64,000 bases of DNA, taken from assembly GCA_035760965.1 (NCBI GenBank), contig DASTRY010000024.1, positions 1-64,000 of the forward strand, written 5' to 3'. Of the stretch, positions 15,052 to 22,915 are shown piece after piece. Source of the DNA: JADGHX01 sp035760965. Lineage in GTDB: Bacteria; Pseudomonadota; Gammaproteobacteria; Steroidobacterales; Steroidobacteraceae. Positions within the stretch are counted from its first letter, which is position 1. Each line of letters starts with the position of its first letter. The position numbers were made by a program, and so were the translations under genes. The notes beneath the pieces were generated by a model. That model saw only the letters and a program-made list of their open reading frames with translations. It ran no database searches and was not told the origin of the DNA.

Positions 15052-16769
15052 CGCTGGAAGTCGCGTCCGTGCCGCATGGCACGCACGATTCCCGCACGGA
15101 CGACGAAATCACCGAACGCTTCGCCGGGCTCGCGGTCCGCCTTGTAGCGTTCCAGCGCCGGGCGCAGCGCGGCGAGGATTTCCTGCTCGCCCACGTTTTC
15201 GCGATAGAGCGCGTTCAGGCGATCCCCGCGCGGGCTCGCGCCGAGGTAGACGTTGTACTTGCCCGGCGCCTTGCCGACGAGCGCGATCTCGGCGAGATAC
15301 GGCCGCGAGCAGCCGTTCGGGCAGCCGCTCATGCGTATCGAAATAGGAGAATCAGCGAGGCCCACTTCGGCGCTGAGCGCCTCGAGCTTCGTGATGAAAT
15401 CCGGCAAGTAGCGCTCGCTCTCCGCCATCGCGAGACCGCAGGTCGGCAACGCCACGCAAGCCAATGAGCCCCGTCGCAGCGGCGTCGTGTCGCTCCCGTT
15501 TTCGATGCCGTGATCGCGGAGCAGCCGCTCGATGCCGGCGCGATCTTGGTCGCGGACGCCGGCCAGCGTGAGATTCTGGTTCGTCGTCAGAGCAAAGACG
15601 GCCGGATGTGAAGTCGCGATGCTGCGCAGGCCCGACATCAGCGCGCGACCGGGTCGATCGATGATGCGGCCGTTCTCGACGAACAGCGTGTAGTGCCAGC
15701 GGCCGTCCTGTCCCTGCACCCAGCCGAAGCGATCGCCGGAGGACTCGAAGTGGAACTCGCGCGCGGGCTGCAGGGGATGCCCGAGCCGCCGCGCGAGCTC
15801 GTCGCGAAACCAATCGAGGCCGTAGTCCTCGATCGTGTACTTGAAGCGTGCGTGCGAGCGGTCCTTGCGGTCGCCGAAATCGCGCTGAATGCACATCGTG
15901 TGCTCGGCCACCGCGCCGACTTCTTGCGGCGTGCAGAACCCGACGACATCGCCGAGACGCGGGAAGGTCGCGGGCTGGCGATGGGTCATCCCCATGCCGC
16001 CGCCAACGAGCACGTCGTACCCGACGATGCGCGTGCCGTCGAGAATCGCGACGAAGCCCAGGTCGTGCGCGTACACATCGACATCGTTCTGCGGCGGCAC
16101 GGCGATCGCGATCTTGAACTTGCGCGGCAGATACGTGCGGCCGTAAAGCGGCTCTTCCTCGCCGTTCACGGCTTCGGGAGGCTTCTCGAGGAAGATCTCG
16201 CGGTACGCGCCCGTTCGCGGCATCAAACGAGTGGAAAGGGTGCGCGCGAGCACGCTCACCTCCGCATGAGCGGGGGATTGCAACGGATTCGCGGTGCAGA
16301 TGACGTTGCGATTGTCGTCCCCGCACGCCGCCACGGTGTCGAGCCCGGCCTCGGCGAGCCCATGCAGAAGCGTGCGGAGCTGACGCTTGGGAACGCCGTG
16401 AAACTGGAACGTCTGCCGCGTCGTCATCCGCAGTGTGCCGCGCGCATGGCGGCGCGCCAGCGTATCGAGCGCGAGCCACTGCGCCCGCGTGCACACGCCG
16501 CCCGGCAACCGGACGCGGACCATGAACTGATACCGCGGCTCGAGCTTCGCGCGGCGCCGCTCGTCGCGCAGATCGCGATCGTCCTGCTGATAGATGCCGA
16601 AGAACTTCGTCAGCAACGCATCGTTGGGCGCGATGGCGCCCGTGACGGGGTCCGCCAGGCTCGACTCGAGCGTGCCGCGCAGATAGCGGCTGTCGTGCTT
16701 GAGCTGCTCGTTGCTGTGAAGCTCACTGAGCGGCGCCGATCGATCACGGCGCTTCGCCACTGAATTCAT
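15048..16769 (-). CDS. cysI: sulfite reductase hemoprotein (beta) subunit
   Basis: 573 residues, close to the E. coli CysI length. The siroheme/[4Fe-4S] cysteines are present as CVALPTC (spacing C-x5-C) and, further on, MSGCPNGCSRPYLAEIALVGKAPGKYNVYLG (C-x3-C). The N-terminal LRGTLESSLADPVTGAI and TTRQTFQFHGV segments match the family. It reduces sulfite to sulfide by six electrons delivered by CysJ. Its ATG overlaps the cysJ stop by one base (TGATG). No siroheme synthase or PAPS reductase is nearby. Confidence 0.95.
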   Translation of the reverse strand: MNSVAKRRDRSAPLSELHSNEQLKHDSRYLRGTLESSLADPVTGAIAPNDALLTKFFGIYQQDDRDLRDERRRAKLEPRYQFMVRVRLPGGVCTRAQWLALDTLARRHARGTLRMTTRQTFQFHGVPKRQLRTLLHGLAEAGLDTVAACGDDNRNVICTANPLQSPAHAEVSVLARTLSTRLMPRTGAYREIFLEKPPEAVNGEEEPLYGRTYLPRKFKIAIAVPPQNDVDVYAHDLGFVAILDGTRIVGYDVLVGGGMGMTHRQPATFPRLGDVVGFCTPQEVGAVAEHTMCIQRDFGDRKDRSHARFKYTIEDYGLDWFRDELARRLGHPLQPAREFHFESSGDRFGWVQGQDGRWHYTLFVENGRIIDRPGRALMSGLRSIATSHPAVFALTTNQNLTLAGVRDQDRAGIERLLRDHGIENGSDTTPLRRGSLACVALPTCGLAMAESERYLPDFITKLEALSAEVGLADSPISIRMSGCPNGCSRPYLAEIALVGKAPGKYNVYLGASPRGDRLNALYRENVGEQEILAALRPALERYKADREPGEAFGDFVVRAGIVRAMRHGRDFQR

Positions 16770-18598
16770 CAATACACATCCCGCTGATAACGCCGCTCGC
16801 GCTGGAGCTGCGCGAGGTATTCGATGGCCTGCTCCTCCGAGTACGAGCCGTGGCGGCGCGCGATCTCGAGCAGTGTGGCGTGAACATCGGGCGCCATGCG
16901 CTGCGCGTCGCCGCAAACGTACACGTACGCACCGTCGTTCAGCCACTTCCAGACGTCCGCGCCGTTCTCGCGCAGCCGATCCTGCACGTAGATCTTGCGA
17001 TCCTGATCGCGCGAGAACGCCACGTCGATCCTCGTGAGCACGCCCTGCGCGCGCCACTCGAGCCAGTCGGCCTGGTAGAGGAAATCCGTCTCGAAGCAGC
17101 GATCGCCGAAGAAGAGCCAGTTGCGCCCGCGCGCGCCGGTGGCCGCGCGCTCCGCGACGAATGCGCGGAACGGCGCAACGCCCGTGCCCGGACCGATCAT
17201 GATGATCGGCACGTCCGGCGCCGGCAGGCGGAACCCTGCGTTCCGGTGCAGATAGATCGGCACGGTGGCACCCTCGTCCGTGAGCGATGCGAGGAATCCC
17301 GATACGACCCCGCGCCGCTCGCCGCCGCGAGCGCGATACTCGATGACGCCGACCGTGAGGTGCGCTTCATCCGGCGTCGCGTGCAAGCTCGACGCGATCG
17401 AGTAGAGCCGCTGCGCGAGCGGACGTAACAGCTTCGCGAACGAAGTGACATCGAGCCCGACCGGCGGGTGCTCGCGCACGAGGTCGATGAGCTCGCGCCC
17501 TTGCATCCACGCGCGGAGCTGCGCTTCGTCGGCGCTCGCGATGAGCTCGCGGAGCGAGCTGGCCTCGACAGCGGCGGCATAGCGCTCCACCAAGGCGCGA
17601 TCGACGAGCCCGATGTCCACTCGCTCCTGCAGGACGCGCGCAAGCGGCATCGCCCCTTGCTCGAATTCAACTGAAGCGTCAGCCGAGTACGGCAGCGCCT
17701 CGAGCAGCGCCTGCACGCCGCCCGCGTCATTTCGCGGCACGATGCCGATGGCGTCGCCGGGTTCGTAGCGGATGCCCGAGTCGCCGAGAGCGAGCTCGAT
17801 ATGGCGCACATCCTTGGTCGAACCCGTGACCGTCAGGCGCTGATTGACCAGCACTTCCGCGTGGAACGGATTCTTGCGCGTGTACGCCGTCGCGACGCGC
17901 ACCGGACTCTGCTCCGCGTTCGCGCCCGAAACGACGGACGCCGCTGCTCCCTGCGCACGCGGTAGCTTGCCGAGAACGGCTTCGATCCAGCCGCTTGCGG
18001 GCACTTCGAAATCGACGTCGCAATCGACGCGCGGGTGCAACCGCTGCGCGCCCAGCGCTTCGAGCCGCGCGTCGATCTGCCGGCCCGTCTCGCAGAACTT
18101 GGCGTAGCTCGAATCGCCGAGGCCCAGCACGGCGAATTTCACGTGCGCGAGCCGCGGCGCCTTGCGGCTGTTCAACAGTTCCCAGAAGCCGAGAGCACGG
18201 TCAGGCGGGTCCCCTTCTCCTTGCGTGCTCACCACGACGAGCAGCGTATGCGCTGCGGCGAGCTGCTGCTGCCGGCAGTCGATCATGTCGAGCAGGACGG
18301 CGGGAATGTCGTGCCGCTGCAGCGTCTCGACCAGACGCTTCGCGATGCCTTCCGCGTTGCCGCTCTGCGATCCGTACAGCACCGTGACCGGCGGAGTCGT
18401 CGGCTTCGCGACAGGCGATGCGTCGGCGCTCGCCGGCACGAAGGTGCCGGCGAGAAACCCACTCAGCCACAGTCGTTGGCGCGGATCGAGCCGCGCGATC
18501 AGCCGGCGCGCCTCTTCGGCAAGAGGCTCGGCGAAAGGCGCGGTCTTCCAGCCGTCATCCACCGGCGTGGCGCTCGGCATGGGAACCGTCTCACCCAT
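16769..18598 (-). CDS. cysJ: sulfite reductase flavoprotein (alpha) subunit
   Basis: 609 residues. After an N-terminal linker, a flavodoxin domain (about 70-215) shows the FMN-binding VLYGSQSGNAEGIAKRL and STQGEGDPPDRA motifs. The FAD-binding and NADP-binding ferredoxin-reductase part follows, with RLYSIASS (FAD), MIGPGTGVAPFRAFV (NADPH ribose/pyrophosphate) and a C-terminal ending in ERRYQRDVY, the aromatic terminus that stacks on FAD. It carries electrons NADPH to FAD to FMN to CysI. It begins 6 bases after the peroxiredoxin gene. Length and domain order match E. coli CysJ. Confidence 0.95.
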   Translation of the reverse strand: MGETVPMPSATPVDDGWKTAPFAEPLAEEARRLIARLDPRQRLWLSGFLAGTFVPASADASPVAKPTTPPVTVLYGSQSGNAEGIAKRLVETLQRHDIPAVLLDMIDCRQQQLAAAHTLLVVVSTQGEGDPPDRALGFWELLNSRKAPRLAHVKFAVLGLGDSSYAKFCETGRQIDARLEALGAQRLHPRVDCDVDFEVPASGWIEAVLGKLPRAQGAAASVVSGANAEQSPVRVATAYTRKNPFHAEVLVNQRLTVTGSTKDVRHIELALGDSGIRYEPGDAIGIVPRNDAGGVQALLEALPYSADASVEFEQGAMPLARVLQERVDIGLVDRALVERYAAAVEASSLRELIASADEAQLRAWMQGRELIDLVREHPPVGLDVTSFAKLLRPLAQRLYSIASSLHATPDEAHLTVGVIEYRARGGERRGVVSGFLASLTDEGATVPIYLHRNAGFRLPAPDVPIIMIGPGTGVAPFRAFVAERAATGARGRNWLFFGDRCFETDFLYQADWLEWRAQGVLTRIDVAFSRDQDRKIYVQDRLRENGADVWKWLNDGAYVYVCGDAQRMAPDVHATLLEIARRHGSYSEEQAIEYLAQLQRERRYQRDVY

Positions 18599-18604
18599 CG
18601 AGGC

Positions 18605-19243
18605 TTACGAGGCCCGCGGCTGCTTGGTGACGCGCAGGTACGGGCGCTGCTCGTTCCAGCCGCCCGGGAACAGCTTCTTCGCCTCTTCGTTCGACACCGA
18701 CGGCACGATGATCACATCGTCGCCCGGCTTCCAGTTCACCGGCGTCGCGACCTTGTACTGATCCGTGAGCTGCAGCGAATCGATGACGCGCAGGATCTCG
18801 TCGAAGTTGCGCCCCGTGCTCGCCGGGTACGTGATCATCGCGCGGATCTTGCGGGCCGGATCGATGATGAACACTGAGCGCACGGTGAGCGTCGTGCTCG
18901 CGTTGGGATGGATCATGCCGTAGAGATTCGCCACCGCGCGGTCCGGGTCCGCGATCATCGGAAAGGCCGGCCGGTGGCCCTGCGTGTCGGCGATGTCTTC
19001 CACCCAGCGCTGGTGATCGCCGAGGGGATCGACCGAGAGCCCGATGACTTTGACATTGCGCTTCTCGAACTCGGGGCGCAGCCGCTCCGTATAGCCGAGC
19101 TCGGTGGTGCAGACCGGCGTGAAATCCTTCGGATGCGAGAACAGCACGGCCCAGGAGTTGCCCAGCCAGCGATGGAATTCGATGGAGCCCGCGGTGGTTT
19201 CGGCCCGGAAATCCGGCGCGGTGTCGCCGATTTGCAGCGTCAT
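18605..19243 (-). CDS. 1-Cys (Prx6-type) peroxiredoxin
   Basis: 212 residues. The peroxidatic cysteine is Cys45 in HPKDFTPVCTTE. The Prx6-specific C-terminal extension is complete (SLQLTDQYKVATPVNWKPGD, and a final PYLRVTKQP). No conserved resolving cysteine is visible, so it is of the 1-Cys type and reduces H2O2 or alkyl hydroperoxides using an external thiol. AGGAGG lies ahead of the ATG. As first gene of an operon with cysJ-cysI, it couples peroxide defence with sulfide/cysteine supply. It is divergent from marR across a gap with TGATATA repeats. Confidence 0.92.
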   Translation of the reverse strand: MTLQIGDTAPDFRAETTAGSIEFHRWLGNSWAVLFSHPKDFTPVCTTELGYTERLRPEFEKRNVKVIGLSVDPLGDHQRWVEDIADTQGHRPAFPMIADPDRAVANLYGMIHPNASTTLTVRSVFIIDPARKIRAMITYPASTGRNFDEILRVIDSLQLTDQYKVATPVNWKPGDDVIIVPSVSNEEAKKLFPGGWNEQRPYLRVTKQPRAS

Positions 19244-19290
19244 GACAGCCTCCTCTTCGTGTGGCTGGCGCGCATGCTAACCCCTCACAA

Positions 19291-19360
19291 CGTGATATAT
19301 CGACTGACGAATCGATCTGGTCATATGCGAACGGGCTATAACCGCGACTGTGATATAAGC
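19291..19360. promoter_or_regulatory. repeated GTGATATA half-sites between peroxiredoxin and marR
   Basis: CGTGATATATCG at 19291-19302 (containing the palindrome GATATATC) and TGTGATATAAGC at 19349-19360 lie in the divergent gap. The second ends 10 bases before the marR start. AT-rich dyads of this kind are usual MarR operators, so the site may govern both marR-MFS and the peroxiredoxin-cysJI operon. Confidence 0.5.
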
Positions 19361-19369
19361 CCGCTCGCC

Positions 19370-19786
19370 ATGACGCCGCCGCGGGTCACCAAGCGCCAAT
19401 ACGAAGCACTCGCCGACTTCCGGTACCGGCTGCGCCGCTTTCTGCGCTATAGCGAACGGATCACCCGGGAGCACGGCATGACGCCGCTGCAGTACCAGCT
19501 CCTGCTGCAAATCCGGGGCTATCCGGGTCGGGAGTGGGCCACGGTCACGGAGCTGGCCGAGCGCCTGCAGGCGGCGCATCACGGGGTGGTCTCGCTCGTC
19601 ACCCGCTGCGAGTCGGCGGGGCTCGTCGTGCGCGAGACCAACGAGAACAACCGCCGCGTCGTGCACGTCAAGCTCACCGCCAAGGGCGAGCGCGCGATCG
19701 AGCATCTGGCCGGGCTGCACCGCGACGAGCTGCTGCGGCATCAGAAGCAGCTCATCGTGGCCGGCCTGAAATCGCAGGATGAGTGA
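19370..19786 (+). CDS. MarR-family transcriptional regulator
   Basis: 138 residues from the ATG at 19370. The winged-helix core is complete: MTPLQYQLLLQIRGYPGREWATVTELAERLQAAHHGVVSLVTRCESAGLV is the helix-turn-helix, and NNRRVVHVKLTAKGERAI the wing with its D/N-x-R-R motif. MarR dimers usually repress nearby transporter or redox genes and release DNA on ligand binding or oxidation; one Cys is present in the recognition region (VTRCES). It overlaps the MFS gene by 8 bases. Upstream starts would add a poor tail and lie inside the putative operators. Confidence 0.88.
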   Translation: MTPPRVTKRQYEALADFRYRLRRFLRYSERITREHGMTPLQYQLLLQIRGYPGREWATVTELAERLQAAHHGVVSLVTRCESAGLVVRETNENNRRVVHVKLTAKGERAIEHLAGLHRDELLRHQKQLIVAGLKSQDE

Positions 19787-20966
19787 CGCGGCGAGCCGGC
19801 AGCACCACGGCGTGAGTCAGCGCGCATTCCTGATCGCACTGCTGCTGATCGCTGCGAACCTGCGGCCCTCTCTGACCGGCGTCGGCCCTCTTCTCGAGAC
19901 CATCCGCGCAGACCTGCGGCTCTCCGCCACCGCGGCGGGCTGGCTCGGCAGCTCGCCGCTCCTGATGTTCGCCGCCTTCGCGCCGCTCGCTCGCCTCGCG
20001 CGGCAGCTCGGCGCCGAACGCCTGGTGCTCGCGGGTCTCGTCGTGTTGATCGCGGGCATTGTCGTGCGGTCAGCGGGCGGCGTGGTGCCTCTGTTCGCGG
20101 GGACCGTCGCGCTCGCTGCGGGGATCGCGGGCATCAACGTGCTGATTCCCGCGCTCGTCAAGCAGCACTATCCCGAGCGCGTCCCGGGCATCACGACGAC
20201 GTACGCCACCGTGATGGGCGGCTTCGCCGCGCTCGCCTCGGGCGTCGCGGTGCCGCTGGCGAACTGGCTGCCGGGCGGATGGCGCAGCTCGCTGGCAAGC
20301 TGGGCGCTGCTCGCGGCAATCGGACTCCTGTTCTGGCTGCCGCAGGTTCGCAACCCTGCGAAGCCGCCGCGCGACGCGCAATCGGCGGCGACCTCGCACC
20401 CGCTGCCCTGGCGCAACCGGATCGCGTGGCAGATCACGGGCTTCATGGGCCTGCAGTCCACCTTCTTCTATATCGCGATCAGCTGGTTCCCGGCGGTGCT
20501 GCGCGAGAGCGGCTACTCGCCCGCGGCGGGCGGCTGGCTGCTGACTCTATTTCAGGCCGCCGCGCTGCTCGCCGGCCTGACCGTACCGTTCTTGATCCGC
20601 AGGTTCAGGGACCAGCGTGCGCTTGCATTCTGCATGGCCTCACTCTTGACCCTCGGCACGCTTGGCATCCTGTTCGCACCGGCGGCCGCGGCGCTCTGGA
20701 TGATCGTGCTCGGCTGCGGCGCCGGCCCGAGCCTCATCCTCGCGCTGTCGTTCATGGGACTGCGCGCGGCGAATCAGCAAATGGCCGCGGCGTTGTCACT
20801 CATGTCGCAATCGATCGGATATCTCGTGGCCGCGTGCGGCCCGATCCTCTTCGGGCTCATTCACGACTACACGGGCACGTGGACCGCGCCGCTGCTCGTC
20901 ACCGCCGGCCTCACGATCGTTCAGGGACTTTGCGGGGTGGGCGCCGGGCGCGGCACGTGCCGCTGA
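19779..20966 (+). CDS. MFS transporter, CynX/NimT-type
   Basis: 395 residues with about 12 predicted membrane helices. The opening LLIAANLRPSLTGVGPLL and the loop LLFAPLAR-like segment (here FAAFAPLARLARQLGAERL) are typical of the CynX/NimT (cyanate, 2-nitroimidazole) subfamily, whose substrates are small anions or drugs. Its ATG lies within the end of marR, so MarR very probably controls it. Direction of transport cannot be told. Ends 83 bp before the peptidase gene, probably a separate unit. Confidence 0.85.
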   Translation: MSDAASRQHHGVSQRAFLIALLLIAANLRPSLTGVGPLLETIRADLRLSATAAGWLGSSPLLMFAAFAPLARLARQLGAERLVLAGLVVLIAGIVVRSAGGVVPLFAGTVALAAGIAGINVLIPALVKQHYPERVPGITTTYATVMGGFAALASGVAVPLANWLPGGWRSSLASWALLAAIGLLFWLPQVRNPAKPPRDAQSAATSHPLPWRNRIAWQITGFMGLQSTFFYIAISWFPAVLRESGYSPAAGGWLLTLFQAAALLAGLTVPFLIRRFRDQRALAFCMASLLTLGTLGILFAPAAAALWMIVLGCGAGPSLILALSFMGLRAANQQMAAALSLMSQSIGYLVAACGPILFGLIHDYTGTWTAPLLVTAGLTIVQGLCGVGAGRGTCR

Positions 20967-21049
20967 TAGATCGCAGCGGTAATCGAAATCGGAGCTTGGC
21001 CGGAATACACTCGCCGGACACCGCCGGCGACGGCGGCAGGGAGCGAACC

Positions 21050-21682
21050 ATGGTCAAGATCGGCTCACGGATCCTTCTTGTCGTTGCGGTATTGCTGTCG
21101 AGCATCGGGGGCGCGTGGGACTCCGAGGATGCGGTGGTGTTGAACGTGCCGCTCGTCGCACAGGAGACCGACAACTGGTGTTGGGCGGCGAGCGCGCAAA
21201 TGGTGAAGAACTACCTGCTCCCCGCCACCGCGCCTAAACTGCAGCAGTGCGACGAGGCGGGCGCCACGACTGGCGTCAGCAACTGCTGCGCCACTCGTGA
21301 AGCGTGCGACAAACGGCGTTGGCCGAGCTTCACGACATCATCCTTCCGCAGCAAGGATTCCTGGCCGACTCCTCCGCCCGTACCGGCGCCACCCCCTCCA
21401 CCCGTGAAACCCCTCACGTGGGAAACGATCAAGGCAGAGATCGATGCCAATCGGCCGTTCGTGTTCGCTTGGAAGAGTGCCGGCGGTGGCGGCCACATGG
21501 TCGTGGTCACGGGCTACGGCACATCCGATGGCGTGCGCTACCTGTTCGTGAACGACCCGTCGCCGGTGAACGAAGGCACGTTCACCTACTACACGTATGA
21601 CTGGTACGCCGCCGAGGCCGAAGACGCCCCAGCGCACTGGCGCGATTATTACGAGATCGAATACACCGGCACGGAGAAATGA
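21050..21682 (+). CDS. exported papain-like (C39-type) cysteine peptidase
   Basis: 210 residues with a signal peptide (to about residue 22). The catalytic cysteine is Cys44 in DNWCWAASAQMV, the His is His149 in GGGGHMVVVTGYG, and Asp169 in FVNDPSP fits the third position, so the triad appears intact. A Pro-rich linker (PTPPPVPAPPPPPVKP, residues 107-121) splits the domain, and four extra cysteines (QQC, NCC, EAC) may form disulfides. Proteins of this papain-like/C39-like group cleave peptides outside the cytoplasm. Its stop overlaps the following lipoprotein start by 4 bases, so the two are made as a pair. Substrate unknown. Confidence 0.75.
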   Translation: MVKIGSRILLVVAVLLSSIGGAWDSEDAVVLNVPLVAQETDNWCWAASAQMVKNYLLPATAPKLQQCDEAGATTGVSNCCATREACDKRRWPSFTTSSFRSKDSWPTPPPVPAPPPPPVKPLTWETIKAEIDANRPFVFAWKSAGGGGHMVVVTGYGTSDGVRYLFVNDPSPVNEGTFTYYTYDWYAAEAEDAPAHWRDYYEIEYTGTEK

Positions 21683-22317
21683 CCATGCGCGCGGGATGGA
21701 TCGTAGGCGCCGTGCTCGCACTGCTGGTGGGATGCGACCGGCATCCGAAGTTGAAGCCCGCAGCACCGGAGCCGCAACAAGCCGCCGGTGAAGCGCTGGT
21801 GCTGCTGAAGAATGTGGTCAATGAGCAGAACTACCGCGCACTCGGATTCGACTCCGTCGACCAAGCTCGCGCGGCCGTGCTCGGACGTCCGCTCGCGGTG
21901 TACGAGCTCCGACGCGATGAGCTCGTCGACTGGAACGGCACGGACGAGAAGGCGCTGGTTCTTCGCTGGAAAAGCGCCGAGCTGGTCTACCCCGCGATGG
22001 TCGGCGAGCAGGTGAAATCGACGGTGTCCGTCTTCAAGGAGCCCGCAGGCTACCGGCCCGCGACGTTCGGCAACGCCCAGATTGCGAGGAGCCTGGCGCG
22101 CTATCGACAGGGTACCGCCGACTTCATCGTCCGCGTCCCGGCGCTGGGTATGTATTTCCTCGGACGAGAATCCGAAAACGAGGTGTTGCTGACGCCTGTG
22201 CGCTCGAGCGGCGAGTTGCCGAAGTTTCCGCCCGGAGTTCCCGTGCGCGCGGCGGAGCTGCTGCCGGCCCTCGCCGTACTCGCAAAGCCCGAGGAGACGG
22301 CCGAGTATCCGAGGTAA
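21679..22317 (+). CDS. lipoprotein paired with the papain-like peptidase
   Basis: 212 residues. The signal MTMRAGWIVGAVLALLVGC has a lipobox with the lipid Cys at position 19, followed by Asp, which in many bacteria keeps lipoproteins in the inner membrane. No family recognised; the body is mixed alpha/beta with FDSVDQARAAVLGRPLAVYEL near the start. It overlaps the peptidase gene by 4 bases. A membrane-anchored partner for a secreted cysteine peptidase could be an inhibitor/immunity protein, a chaperone or a substrate presenter; sequence alone does not decide. Confidence 0.65.
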   Translation: MTMRAGWIVGAVLALLVGCDRHPKLKPAAPEPQQAAGEALVLLKNVVNEQNYRALGFDSVDQARAAVLGRPLAVYELRRDELVDWNGTDEKALVLRWKSAELVYPAMVGEQVKSTVSVFKEPAGYRPATFGNAQIARSLARYRQGTADFIVRVPALGMYFLGRESENEVLLTPVRSSGELPKFPPGVPVRAAELLPALAVLAKPEETAEYPR

Positions 22318-22424
22318 CGCATCTTCAAGCGATGGAACCGCCATGCCGGGACTCTCGCGGCCCCGAGTCCCGGCTCGGACACGGCGTCAAATTTCACCGT
22401 CCCTCAGTCAAATGCGGCCGCCCG

Positions 22425-22877
22425 TCACTTGTTGTGGCCGCCGCCCCATCCAGGATCGCCACCCGGCCCACCCGTGAGCTCCACGGCCACGCGAATCTTG
22501 CTGTAGTCGTCGGGGTCGGGACAGAGCGTGATGACCGCCGGCTCGCCGTCGTCGAGAGTCGTGTTCGCCTGCAGGCGTTCGGTTTCCGGAAGCAGCTGCG
22601 GCGTCCCCTTGCCGCTGAATCCAAGAGCCTCCGTGCCGGCCGGGAAGAACTCACATCCGCGCCACGCCTCGTTCATGTCCTCGCCGATGAACTGAGCTCT
22701 ATAGCAAAGCGAATTCGGCTCCACCGTGATGGCGGCCACTGTAGTTTGCGGCCCGGCGTACACGCCGGGCTCGAGCCAAAACTCGTTCGTCCCGGTGGGG
22801 TTCAGGATCTTCTTGTAGTCCGCGCCATCGTCGGCCTGTTGATCCAACACCCAGATCTTGCGATGCCAGTTGTACAT
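22425..22877 (-). CDS. 150-residue hypothetical protein, last gene of the sigma/CHAT operon
   Basis: Starts at the ATG 22877 behind GGGAG. No signal peptide or membrane segment. It opens MYNWHRKIWVLDQQADDGADYKKIL and ends with a Gly-rich tail GGPGGDPGWGGGHNK, with two cysteines in the middle (SLCYRAQF, WRGCEFFP). I recognise no family. It lies 38 bases after the CHAT protease stop on the same strand, so it is probably the fourth gene of the operon and a candidate substrate or accessory of the protease. The Gly-rich end could be a recognition or cleavage tail, which is speculation. Confidence 0.6.
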   Translation of the reverse strand: MYNWHRKIWVLDQQADDGADYKKILNPTGTNEFWLEPGVYAGPQTTVAAITVEPNSLCYRAQFIGEDMNEAWRGCEFFPAGTEALGFSGKGTPQLLPETERLQANTTLDDGEPAVITLCPDPDDYSKIRVAVELTGGPGGDPGWGGGHNK

Positions 22878-22915
22878 GGTTCTTCTCCCGTCTTGATGTG
22901 CAAATGTCCGAGTCG

